DNA of 7,810 nucleotides from CALXZG01 sp034184445 (GCA_034184445.1 JAXFZX010000089.1:1-7810); one strand, 5' to 3'; positions 1 through 6,168 are shown, counted from the first letter of the stretch. Program-made: numbers and translations. The notes: generated by a model not told the origin, from the letters alone.

Positions 1-438
1 ATACGGAATGTCATACACCTCCATCACCTGAACATTATCACCTATATTACAGTTCGTAATAACTTTACTGCACCCCTCCCCCTGGCATTCGTTCTTATAG
101 TCATTATATGCCTCAACTTCAAACCGGTTATAGATTAAATCTTCCTCGGTATCGGGATGGAATTCTTTTAAGTTCAACTCTTGCTGCAAAACTCGTTGTT
201 GACCAACGATTATTGAACGCGCTTTAATCCCCGTCACGATAGAGTTTGCCATAATGACATCTAATGAATACCGATATAGCCATAAACTCCCTATCGTCAA
301 AACACCCATGATCGCCAACACACCCAGCATCTCTACCATGCTGCGTCCCGTTTCGCCACCCTTAAACCGTTCCAGCCCATGGGGAAGAACGATTCGTTTG
401 CTCATATGTTCCTTGATTATTTGAATAATGTGTATCAT
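1..438 (-). CDS. Type IV prepilin-like protein, N-terminal part (runs off window)
   Basis: This reading frame stays open to the window edge, so only about 146 N-terminal residues are visible. It has a short basic leader, then G31|R32-S-M-V-E36 and a hydrophobic stretch (MLGVLAIMGVLTIGSLWLY). This matches a class III/type IV prepilin cleavage site with Glu at +5 and the N-terminal pilin helix, so I infer prepilin peptidase processing and assembly into a pilus or pseudopilus. Past the helix is a soluble region with three Cys (ECQGEGC, then NC), possibly disulfide-forming. Two starts are possible. The ATG at 438 has a perfect AGGAGG nine bases upstream. The in-frame ATG at 405 has AAGGA four bases upstream and gives a leader 11 residues shorter. 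I prefer 438. A GTGA repeat tract lies about 110 bases upstream and may control expression. The exact pilin subtype cannot be told from this fragment. Confidence 0.75.
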   Translation of the reverse strand, partial: MIHIIQIIKEHMSKRIVLPHGLERFKGGETGRSMVEMLGVLAIMGVLTIGSLWLYRYSLDVIMANSIVTGIKARSIIVGQQRVLQQELNLKEFHPDTEEDLIYNRFEVEAYNDYKNECQGEGCSKVITNCNIGDNVQVMEVYDIPY

Positions 439-447
439 TGATGATAT

Positions 448-453
448 CCTCCT
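448..453 (-). promoter_or_regulatory. Shine-Dalgarno AGGAGG of the prepilin-like gene
   Basis: On the minus strand AGGAGG sits nine bases before the ATG at 438. It is the strongest ribosome-binding site in this part of the window and favours 438 over 405 as the start. In the frame that could be read through from the repeat-containing ORF, the site is covered by codons for the last residues before the ATGA overlap. Upstream translation could therefore affect access to it. Confidence 0.55.
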
Positions 454-506
454 ATATCGGCATACCCCAAACCTGCCGTCATCGGGTAATATGACAGCAA
501 TTCGTT

Positions 507-523
507 ATCGCCCAAAGGGCGAT
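507..523. repeat. Perfect inverted repeat ATCGCCC-AAA-GGGCGAT
   Basis: A 7-bp GC-rich perfect stem closes a 3-base loop between the GTGA tract and the prepilin gene. There is no T-run after it on either strand, so it is not a convincing intrinsic terminator. It could form an RNA hairpin in the prepilin leader transcript or act as a protein site. In the read-through frame of the neighbouring ORF it would be coding. Function unknown. Confidence 0.5.
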
Positions 524-543
524 CCGTTCGCTCGGCAATGGTT

Positions 544-666
544 CTATGTGAGTGAGTGAGTGAGTGAGTGAGTGAGTGAGTGAGTGAGTGAGTGAGTGAG
601 TGTAATCATTGGCCTATCGCCATTTATCCACTTTTTCATAACATCACTTTTCTTCAAAATTTTCAT
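544..666 (-). CDS. Short ORF containing the GTGA tract; possible phase-variable leader gene, out of frame here
   Basis: From ATG 666 (AAGGAG 11 bases upstream; alternative in-frame ATG 639) the frame encodes 22 residues ending in GDRPMIT. The repeat follows, translated as LTHS units, and a TAG at 544-546 comes directly after it, giving 40 residues. Losing one GTGA unit or gaining two would join it to another frame. That frame is open for 37 codons after the tract and ends in TGA at 435-437, overlapping the prepilin ATG at 438 as ATGA. That version would be about 75 residues, with a C-terminus reading YADIGGYHQ. I recognise no domain, membrane segment or signal peptide. It may be a real gene in its OFF phase, a leader peptide that couples translation to the prepilin gene, or chance. 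The stop-overlapping-start arrangement is the main argument that it is real. Confidence 0.35.
   Translation of the reverse strand: MKILKKSDVMKKWINGDRPMITLTHSLTHSLTHSLTHSLT
548..602. repeat. Tetranucleotide microsatellite (GTGA)13.75
   Basis: Fifty-five bases of uninterrupted GTGA, read as TCAC/CTCA on the minus strand, with no interior mismatch. Perfect tetranucleotide tracts of this length change copy number by slipped-strand mispairing and underlie phase variation in several host-associated bacteria. As each unit is four bases, a change inside an ORF cycles the three frames. A change inside a promoter region alters spacing. Here the tract lies within a short minus-strand ORF and between two divergent genes, so either mode is possible. 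The count of 13.75 is for this assembly only, and the tract is a likely place for assembly error. Confidence 0.95.
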
Positions 667-712
667 GTCTCTCACGACTCCTTGCCCCTCTTCTATCACA
701 TATTTTTTTAAT

Positions 713-741
713 TTGCAAGATGTATTAATGAATAGTATAAC
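713..741 (+). promoter_or_regulatory. Candidate sigma-70 promoter for the TetR operon (TTGCAA-17-TATAAC)
   Basis: TTGCAA at 713-718 and TATAAC at 736-741 are separated by 17 bases and lie about 115 bases before the tetR-like start. A transcript from here would carry the palindromic site at 796-817 in its leader. A second possibility is TTGACT at 804-809 with GATACT at 825-830. Its 15-base spacing is poorer, but it coincides with the operator palindrome. I cannot tell which is used. Confidence 0.4.
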
Positions 742-795
742 TTCACAAGTTTTACTTACGTGACAGGCTTAAATAAAAAAATAAAATATTTAGAA

Positions 796-817
796 AAAAG
801 TCATTGACTTTTAGTCA
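796..817. promoter_or_regulatory. Candidate TetR operator: two overlapping palindromes
   Basis: AAAAGTCATTGACTTTT at 796-812 is a 17-base palindrome around a central T. It shares its right arm with a second inverted repeat, TGACT-TTT-AGTCA at 805-817. The half-site AGTCA/TGACT thus occurs three times in alternating orientation. The site is 42-63 bases before the repressor start codon and includes a -35-like TTGACT. TetR-family proteins commonly bind such palindromes beside their own gene as dimers, so autoregulation of the operon is a reasonable inference. Confidence 0.6.
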
Positions 818-858
818 GCGATATGATACTACTTCTTTTTGAAAGAGAGATTAAAACA

Positions 859-1473
859 ATGACAAAACGTCAAGAAGATGCTTTAAAAACGAAACAAAAA
901 CTGTTGGATAAGGCAACAGATTATATCGCCAATGGCAATTTTGGAGACATAAAGGTAGAAGATATTACAAAGGCCTGTGGTTGTGCCAAAGGGACTTTTT
1001 ATATCTATTTTAAAAACAAAGAAGCCATCAGTAATGAGATTTGTCGCAATTTGTTTAATCGTATTGTTTTGCGCATGGAACAGATGAAGGACAAGGATTT
1101 CATAGATCGTATGGAGCATTATTTTATCAGTTTTATGGTGGAGGTAGAGCGCTATGGCATTCATATTTGTCGTGAATGGATACGCAATGTGATTGATCCT
1201 AAAGCGGTTAATGACGATTGGGATAACACCAAATGGCAATTTGATATTGACATGCTGATGGTTATTCTTAATCAGGCCATTCAAAACAAAGAATTAAAGA
1301 AGAATGCACCCATAGATTTAATAACTCATATTATTATTTGTGAGCTTTATGGCATGATGACATGCTGGTGCATGTCTGACGGATCCTTTGAACCGCAAGA
1401 ATGGACAAAAAAATTTTTTGACGCTCAGGTTCGTCCCATGCTGAAGAATTATTTAATTGAGGTTAAGAAATGA
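859..1473 (+). CDS. TetR/AcrR-family transcriptional regulator, cysteine-rich
   Basis: The 204-residue product has the usual TetR length. Its N-terminal DNA-binding domain spans about residues 9-56, with the helix-turn-helix around 33-52 (VEDITKACGCAKGTFYIYF) and the typical F-K-N-K-E after it. The C-terminal ligand and dimer domain is unlike anything I can name. Seven cysteines (40, 42, 62, 104, 161, 169, 171) are present, two of them in the recognition helix-turn-helix as CGC and two as C-W-C. That is unusual and could allow electrophile or redox sensing. I chose ATG 859 over the upstream ATG 823 because TetR proteins begin near this point and 823 lies inside the likely promoter/operator and lacks a Shine-Dalgarno; 859 has only a weak one (AGAGAG). 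Its stop overlaps the next start (ATGA), so it heads the operon and probably represses it through the palindrome at 796-817. The ligand is unknown. Confidence 0.88.
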   Translation: MTKRQEDALKTKQKLLDKATDYIANGNFGDIKVEDITKACGCAKGTFYIYFKNKEAISNEICRNLFNRIVLRMEQMKDKDFIDRMEHYFISFMVEVERYGIHICREWIRNVIDPKAVNDDWDNTKWQFDIDMLMVILNQAIQNKELKKNAPIDLITHIIICELYGMMTCWCMSDGSFEPQEWTKKFFDAQVRPMLKNYLIEVKK

Positions 1474-1859
1474 ATAAATTTTTATCACTCATACTAATAA
1501 GTGCGACTTTTTTTATTGGGGGGCAAGCAATGGCTATTACAGTCAATATTTATTACACGGGTGAAAACGGCAATGCCCGAAAATTTGCCGAGGAAATGGA
1601 ACAAAGCGGAACAGTTGCAGCCATTCGTGCCGAAGAAGGCAATAAAAAGTATGAATACTTTTATCCCAAAAACGATCCGGAAACAGTTCTTTTGATTGAC
1701 AGTTGGGAAAGCCAAGAAGCCATAGATAAACATCATGCGACCCCAATGATGAATAAAATTACGGAACTACGCAACAAATATGATCTGCATATGCGGGTGG
1801 AACGCTTTATTGAGGATAAAGAGCCCCCCGAACAAGACCAAAACTTTATCAGGAAATAG
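1470..1859 (+). CDS. Exported ABM-family (putative quinol monooxygenase-like) protein
   Basis: The 129-residue protein begins with a Sec signal peptide (Lys3, hydrophobic core 4-16, GGQAMA, likely cleavage after Ala22). A single antibiotic-biosynthesis-monooxygenase (ABM) ferredoxin-like domain follows, about residues 23-115. Visible family features are the first strand ITVNIYYT, the Y-E-Y-F strand, L-L-I-D-S-W-E-S-Q-E-A, and the His pair in D-K-H-H. Members of this fold oxidise quinols or related aromatics without a cofactor, or are dimeric proteins of unknown activity. Homologues of this type usually start near Met21 and are cytoplasmic, so the signal peptide is an addition. ATG 1470 overlaps the tetR stop (ATGA) with GAGG just upstream, indicating translational coupling. 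An internal ATG at Met21 preceded by a G-run could give an unexported form. Fold assignment is fairly sure; substrate unknown. Confidence 0.8.
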   Translation: MNKFLSLILISATFFIGGQAMAITVNIYYTGENGNARKFAEEMEQSGTVAAIRAEEGNKKYEYFYPKNDPETVLLIDSWESQEAIDKHHATPMMNKITELRNKYDLHMRVERFIEDKEPPEQDQNFIRK

Positions 1860-1884
1860 TAATCATCGTAAGAAAGGAATAAAA

Positions 1885-3645
1885 ATGTATGATATTTTAA
1901 AAACAATCAATGGACCAAAAGACGTTAAAAAATTAAACACCAAACAATTGGAAGATTTGGCGGCAGATATTCGTGAGGCTTTATTTAATCGCCTGACAAA
2001 AATCGGAGGACACTTTGGACCAAATTTTGGTATTGTAGAAGCAGAAATTGCCATGCACTATGTATTTGATTCGCCGCGAGACAAATTTGTCTTTGATGTT
2101 TCACACCAAAGCTATCCACACAAAATGTTAACGGGGCGCAAAGCCGGTTATATTGATGAAGCTCATTTTAAGGAGGATTCCGGCTACACAAATCCTGACG
2201 AAAGCGAACATGATTTGTTTAATGTTGGGCATACCTCTACATCTATTTCTCTTGCCAGTGGTTTAGTTAAAGCCCGTGATTTAAAGGGCGAAAAATACAA
2301 TGTGATTGCCCTGATCGGTGACGGTTCATTAACCGGTGGTGAAGCCTTAGAAGCACTTGATTTTACAGGTTCCGAAATCCATTCAAATTTCATCATTATC
2401 GTAAATGATAACCAACAAGCGATTGCCGAAGCCCATGGTGGAATTTGCGAACACTTAAATGAATTGCGTGCCACGAAAGGGAAGTCCCCCAATAATTTCT
2501 TTAAAGCCTTGGGTTTGGACTATATCTACGAAGAAAACGGCAATGATATCGGGGCAATGATTAAAGTTTTACAAAAGATTAAAGATATTAACCATCCCAT
2601 TGTGGTGCATATCAATACTAAAAAAGGGAAAGGGTATAAACTGGCAGAAGAGAATAAGGAGGCTTGGCATTGGTGCTTACCGTTTAATCAAAAAACCGGA
2701 AAATATACCATTTCCTTTCCGGCGGAAAGTTATACTTCATTAACGGCTGATTATATTATGAAGAAAGCAAAATCAGATAAAGATTTTGTCGTTGTGACAC
2801 CGGCTATGCCTATGACGGCGGGACTGTCACCCGACTTGCGCCAAAAGCTTGGCAACCAATATGTTGATGTCGGAATAGCCGAGGAACACGCGATAGCATT
2901 TGCTTCCGGCATCGCAAAAGCAGGAGCAAAACCCCTTGTCATAACAAATTCCACCTTTATTCAACGCACCTATGACCAAATTTCACAGGATGTGTGCATC
3001 AACAATAATCCCGTCACAATTTTATTGAACTATACTTCATTTGACGGTCTGACAGATGTGACACATTTAGGTATTTTCACAATTGCTGCTTTTAGCAATA
3101 TTCCAAATTTGGTTATGTTGGCTCCAACATCAAAGGAAGAATATCTAAATATGCTTGATTGGGCAATAAATCAAAAAGAGCATCCTGTCATGATTTTAAT
3201 GCCTGGGAATGCTGTGTCAACTCGCATCTCCGATAAAGATTTTAATACCATGAATACTTTTAAAATTGAACAATCGGGTGAAAAGGTTGCCATTTTAGCA
3301 CTCGGAGATTTTTATCAAAGAGGTGAAGAATTAGCCCATCAAATTTCAAAAAAATTAGGTTTTAAACCTACTTTAATCAATCCGCGTTTTGCTTCGGGAC
3401 TAGATGAAAAAATGCTTAAAAATTTAGCTAAGAATCATCAACTGGTCATAACGATAGAAGATGGCATTTTAGAGGGTGGTTTCGGACAAAAAATAGCGAC
3501 ATTTTATGGTGCAACTGATATCAAAGTTAAGACATATGGCTTAAAAAAAGAATTTTATGATCGCTATGATCCCGATGCATTGCTTGAAAGCTTAGGAATG
3601 AAACCTGAGCAGATTGTGGCAGATATTAAAAAGATCTTAGAATAA
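1885..3645 (+). CDS. DXS/transketolase-like thiamine-diphosphate enzyme, short divergent form
   Basis: The 586-residue product aligns along its length with 1-deoxy-D-xylulose-5-phosphate synthase (usually about 620-640 residues) and has the same domain order. ThDP features are kept: H43 in GGH, H74 in SHQSYPHK, G145-D146-G147 with N174 for Mg-ThDP, the catalytic Glu333 in V-G-I-A-E-E-H-A, and Q-R-T-Y-D-Q. The canonical DRAG...DGxTHHG segment reads N382-Y-T-S...T-D-V-T-H-L-G396, and the RYPRG motif reads LMPGN (438-442). The Arg and Asp that hold glyceraldehyde-3-phosphate in true DXS are therefore missing. I infer a different acceptor substrate rather than the isoprenoid-pathway enzyme. ATG 1885 has AAGGA at good spacing; the frame extends upstream but overlaps the previous gene. 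No signal peptide, so cytoplasmic. Placement in a redox operon also argues against a housekeeping dxs. Confidence 0.82.
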   Translation: MYDILKTINGPKDVKKLNTKQLEDLAADIREALFNRLTKIGGHFGPNFGIVEAEIAMHYVFDSPRDKFVFDVSHQSYPHKMLTGRKAGYIDEAHFKEDSGYTNPDESEHDLFNVGHTSTSISLASGLVKARDLKGEKYNVIALIGDGSLTGGEALEALDFTGSEIHSNFIIIVNDNQQAIAEAHGGICEHLNELRATKGKSPNNFFKALGLDYIYEENGNDIGAMIKVLQKIKDINHPIVVHINTKKGKGYKLAEENKEAWHWCLPFNQKTGKYTISFPAESYTSLTADYIMKKAKSDKDFVVVTPAMPMTAGLSPDLRQKLGNQYVDVGIAEEHAIAFASGIAKAGAKPLVITNSTFIQRTYDQISQDVCINNNPVTILLNYTSFDGLTDVTHLGIFTIAAFSNIPNLVMLAPTSKEEYLNMLDWAINQKEHPVMILMPGNAVSTRISDKDFNTMNTFKIEQSGEKVAILALGDFYQRGEELAHQISKKLGFKPTLINPRFASGLDEKMLKNLAKNHQLVITIEDGILEGGFGQKIATFYGATDIKVKTYGLKKEFYDRYDPDALLESLGMKPEQIVADIKKILE

Positions 3646-3663
3646 TCAAAAAACGTGGTAAAA

Positions 3664-4680
3664 ATGAAAAAACTTTTATCAATTTTTTTAACAATAACAC
3701 TACTTTTTATAGGGAGTCAAACAATGGCAAACACTTTGAATACGGAACAAGAATCAATTGCTGAGGTAGCAGCCTATGCAGCCCGAGGCAATCAGGAGGG
3801 ATTAAAAAAAGCCCTTATCAAAGGACTTAATAATAAGGTTCCCGTTAATACCTTCAAGGAAATCTTGGTGCAATCTTATGCCTATTGTGGATTTCCGCGT
3901 TCTTTAAATGCACTTTCCACTTTGATGCAGGTTGTCAGCGAGCGGGGAAATAAGGATGTATTAGGCAAAGAACCCTCAATAAAACCTATGGGAAATGCCC
4001 TAAGCTACGGCACCGAAAATCAAACAAAATTAGTGGGAACACCTGTCAAAGGGGAACTATTTGAATTTGCCCCTGCTATTGATGAATTCCTGAAAGCCCA
4101 CTTATTCGGCGACATTTTTGTCCGCGACAATGTGGATTGGAAGACACGTGAATTGGCAACAATAGCCATGCTTGCTGTCCAAGTGGGTGTAGAAAGTCAA
4201 TTAAATGCCCATATCAATATCGGTAAATATAATGGCTTAACTGACGATCAAGTGACAGAAATCAGGGCAATTGCCGACAAAACAGGAAATGATAACTTGT
4301 TGTTTGGCTTTGGGGAAGAAAACCCTTATGGCAAATACTTTACGGGTAAAAGTTATTTAAAACCAATTACCACCACAAACGGTGTGCCGATGTATAATGT
4401 GACCTTTGAACCGGGATGCCGCAACAACTGGCACATTCACCACAAGGGAGGACAAATTTTACTTGTGACGGCAGGTCGCGGATATTACCAAGAGTGGGGC
4501 AAATCCGCCCAAGAGCTTCATCCTGGAGATGTGGTCAATATTCCGCCCGAAACGAAACATTGGCATGGGGCAGCAAAAGACAGTTGGTTCACACATATTG
4601 CCGTAGAGGTACCCGCAGAGGGCGGATCCAACGAATGGTTAGAACGCGTGTCCGATGAAGAGTATAATAAACTAAAATAG
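3664..4680 (+). CDS. Exported carboxymuconolactone decarboxylase-cupin fusion protein
   Basis: The 338-residue protein starts with a Sec signal peptide (K2-K3, hydrophobic 4-16, GSQTMA, cleavage likely after Ala22). Two CMD/AhpD-like helical segments follow, about 30-95 (with Y-C75-G-F-P-R) and 137-205 (R-E-L-A-T-I-A-M-L, H183). The cupin domain covers about 245-320. Cupin motif 1 fits G251-x5-H257-x-H259-x4-Q264-x6-G271; motif 2 has P-G-D at 287-289 and H299. This predicts one metal site with Gln in the usual Glu position. The AhpD-type C-x-x-C is absent, so thiol peroxidase activity is unlikely. CMD-cupin fusions are often found beside flavodoxins and aldo/keto reductases, but I know of no firm biochemical role. 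I prefer ATG 3664 over GTG 3655. Its Shine-Dalgarno is weak, whereas an internal ATG at Met21 has AGGGAG seven bases before it. Confidence 0.85.
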   Translation: MKKLLSIFLTITLLFIGSQTMANTLNTEQESIAEVAAYAARGNQEGLKKALIKGLNNKVPVNTFKEILVQSYAYCGFPRSLNALSTLMQVVSERGNKDVLGKEPSIKPMGNALSYGTENQTKLVGTPVKGELFEFAPAIDEFLKAHLFGDIFVRDNVDWKTRELATIAMLAVQVGVESQLNAHINIGKYNGLTDDQVTEIRAIADKTGNDNLLFGFGEENPYGKYFTGKSYLKPITTTNGVPMYNVTFEPGCRNNWHIHHKGGQILLVTAGRGYYQEWGKSAQELHPGDVVNIPPETKHWHGAAKDSWFTHIAVEVPAEGGSNEWLERVSDEEYNKLK

Positions 4681-4691
4681 AGGAGAAAACT

Positions 4692-5231
4692 ATGTCAAAC
4701 GCAAAAGTATTAGTGGTTTATTTTTCCCGAACGGGAGATCAATATAGTGTCGGCAACATTACCAAAGGCAATACGGCCATTATGGCTGAAATGATTGCGG
4801 ATTATACAGGCGGAGATTTGTTTGAAATCAAGTTGAAAAATGATACATATCCTGCCGAATATTCCCCCTTAACAGAAGCGGCCCAAAAAGAAAAAAATGC
4901 CAATACCCGTCCAGAAATTATGGGGGATGTGGATAATTTTGATGACTATAATACCGTTTTTGTGGGTGGCCCCGTGTGGTGGAGTGATTTACCGATGGCT
5001 GTCTATACTTTTATTGAAAAGCATGACTGGACAAACAAAACGGTTATTCCGTTTACAACCCATGAAGGAAGCGGTTTGTCATCTGTCCCCCGTAATTTAA
5101 AAAATGCAACAAAAGCAAATATGCTGGACGGATTGGCCATCTATGGACATGTGGCCCAAAATGAACAAGATGAGGCCCGTTCAAAAGTAAATACTTGGCT
5201 TCAAAAAATTGGCTTTAAAAAAGGAGAATAA
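4692..5231 (+). CDS. Flavodoxin family protein
   Basis: The 179-residue cytoplasmic protein has a flavodoxin fold of the Flavodoxin_4 type. The first strand and phosphate loop read VLVVYFSRTGDQ, then a short insert and G-N-T before the first helix, which should bind the FMN phosphate. The VFVGGPVWWSDLP segment (about residues 90-102) and the FTTHEGSG segment (about 117-124) are the usual isoalloxazine loops. Such proteins carry one or two electrons or act as FMN-dependent quinone reductases; partner and substrate are not evident here. GAGGAG lies eight bases before the ATG, and the gene begins 11 bases after the preceding stop. The last codons contain the ribosome-binding site of the next gene, so the two are probably translated together. 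Confidence 0.9.
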   Translation: MSNAKVLVVYFSRTGDQYSVGNITKGNTAIMAEMIADYTGGDLFEIKLKNDTYPAEYSPLTEAAQKEKNANTRPEIMGDVDNFDDYNTVFVGGPVWWSDLPMAVYTFIEKHDWTNKTVIPFTTHEGSGLSSVPRNLKNATKANMLDGLAIYGHVAQNEQDEARSKVNTWLQKIGFKKGE

Positions 5232-5233
5232 AA

Positions 5234-6154
5234 ATGATTAAAAAAACAATTTTAACAACAGCGACAGCTTGTATGATTAGTATGGCCGTCCAAGCAGGTG
5301 ATGTTCCCTTTATCACTTTGAATAACGGAACAAAAATCCCCCAATTCGGTTTGGGCACATACCATTTAGCCGAAGGTGATGAAGCGTATAATTCGGTATT
5401 AACCGCACTTAAAAATGGGTATCGCCACATTGATACAGCCCATGCTTATCAAAATGAACGGTCGGTCGGGAAAGCCATTAAAGATAGTGGCGTGCCGCGT
5501 GAGGAAATTTGGGTAACTTCCAAACTCTGGCCCAATGAATATGGGAAACCGAAAGCATTAGATAAAATGTTGCAACGATTGAATTTAGAATATATTGATT
5601 TGGTCTACTTACACCAACCGATTGGGGATTATAAAGCCGGCTGGAAAACATTGGAGCAAGCATTAAAAAATGGTAAAGTAAGGGCCATCGGTATTTCGGA
5701 TTTTGATGCCAAAGATGAATTATATGATGACATTTTGGCTTCTGCCGAGATTAAACCTCAAATTATGCAAATTGAATGTCATCCTTATGCTCAACGCAAA
5801 CATTGGCAAGAGCGTTTGAAAAAAGATGGAATTGCCCAAGAAAACTGGTTTCCGTTGGGTGGACGTGAAAGCAATGGGGAAATTCTGCGTGATAAGACGT
5901 TAAATGAAATCGGGAAAAAGCATAACAAAACGGCGGCCCAAGTTATTATTCGTTGGCATTTGCAAGAAGGGTTCATTGTGATTCCGGGCACATCAAATCC
6001 TGACTATATCAAAGAAAATATAGATGTGTTTGACTTTAAACTGACGGATAAAGAAATAGAACAAATCCGGGCACTTAACAAGGAAAAACGTTATTTTACA
6101 ATGCCCTATGAACAGCAGGTGGAATATTTGGGTAGTTGGAAACCGGCAGATTAA
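5234..6154 (+). CDS. Aldo/keto reductase with N-terminal signal peptide
   Basis: The 306-residue protein is an aldo/keto reductase TIM barrel preceded by an apparent Sec signal (K3-K4, hydrophobic 5-19, V-Q-A21 cleavage). The conserved barrel begins at VPFITLNNGTKIPQFGLGTY (24-43). The catalytic tetrad is complete: D67, Y72, K97 and H127. The family reduces aldehydes and ketones with NADPH. The usual C-terminal IPKS...R segment that grips the 2'-phosphate of NADPH reads IPGTSNPDYIKEN, so the Lys and Arg are replaced and cofactor preference may differ. There is no twin-arginine motif. A nicotinamide-dependent enzyme in the periplasm would be odd because the cofactor is not supplied there, so the N-terminal segment could instead be a membrane anchor or be unused. 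AGGAG precedes the ATG at good spacing, only two bases after the flavodoxin stop. Family assignment is secure; export is a prediction. Confidence 0.9.
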   Translation: MIKKTILTTATACMISMAVQAGDVPFITLNNGTKIPQFGLGTYHLAEGDEAYNSVLTALKNGYRHIDTAHAYQNERSVGKAIKDSGVPREEIWVTSKLWPNEYGKPKALDKMLQRLNLEYIDLVYLHQPIGDYKAGWKTLEQALKNGKVRAIGISDFDAKDELYDDILASAEIKPQIMQIECHPYAQRKHWQERLKKDGIAQENWFPLGGRESNGEILRDKTLNEIGKKHNKTAAQVIIRWHLQEGFIVIPGTSNPDYIKENIDVFDFKLTDKEIEQIRALNKEKRYFTMPYEQQVEYLGSWKPAD

Positions 6155-6168
6155 GAAAGGAACATAAA

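Noticed and set aside
548..602. Reading the repeat as a CRISPR array or tandem protein-binding repeat
   Set aside because: The unit is four bases with no spacers, so it is a simple microsatellite.
823..858. Extending the TetR gene upstream to ATG 823
   Set aside because: The added 12 residues do not resemble TetR N-termini, lack a ribosome-binding site, and lie in the probable promoter/operator region.
883..1284. Minus-strand open frame of 133 codons opposite the TetR gene
   Set aside because: It lies entirely within a well-supported gene, shows no family features, and has no ribosome-binding site that I can see.
1780..1884. Extending the DXS-like gene upstream to 1780
   Set aside because: It would overlap the ABM gene by 80 bases and ignore the well-placed AAGGA before ATG 1885.
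1885..3645. Calling this gene dxs of the isoprenoid pathway
   Set aside because: Canonical substrate-binding motifs are missing, the protein is short, and the gene sits in a redox operon.
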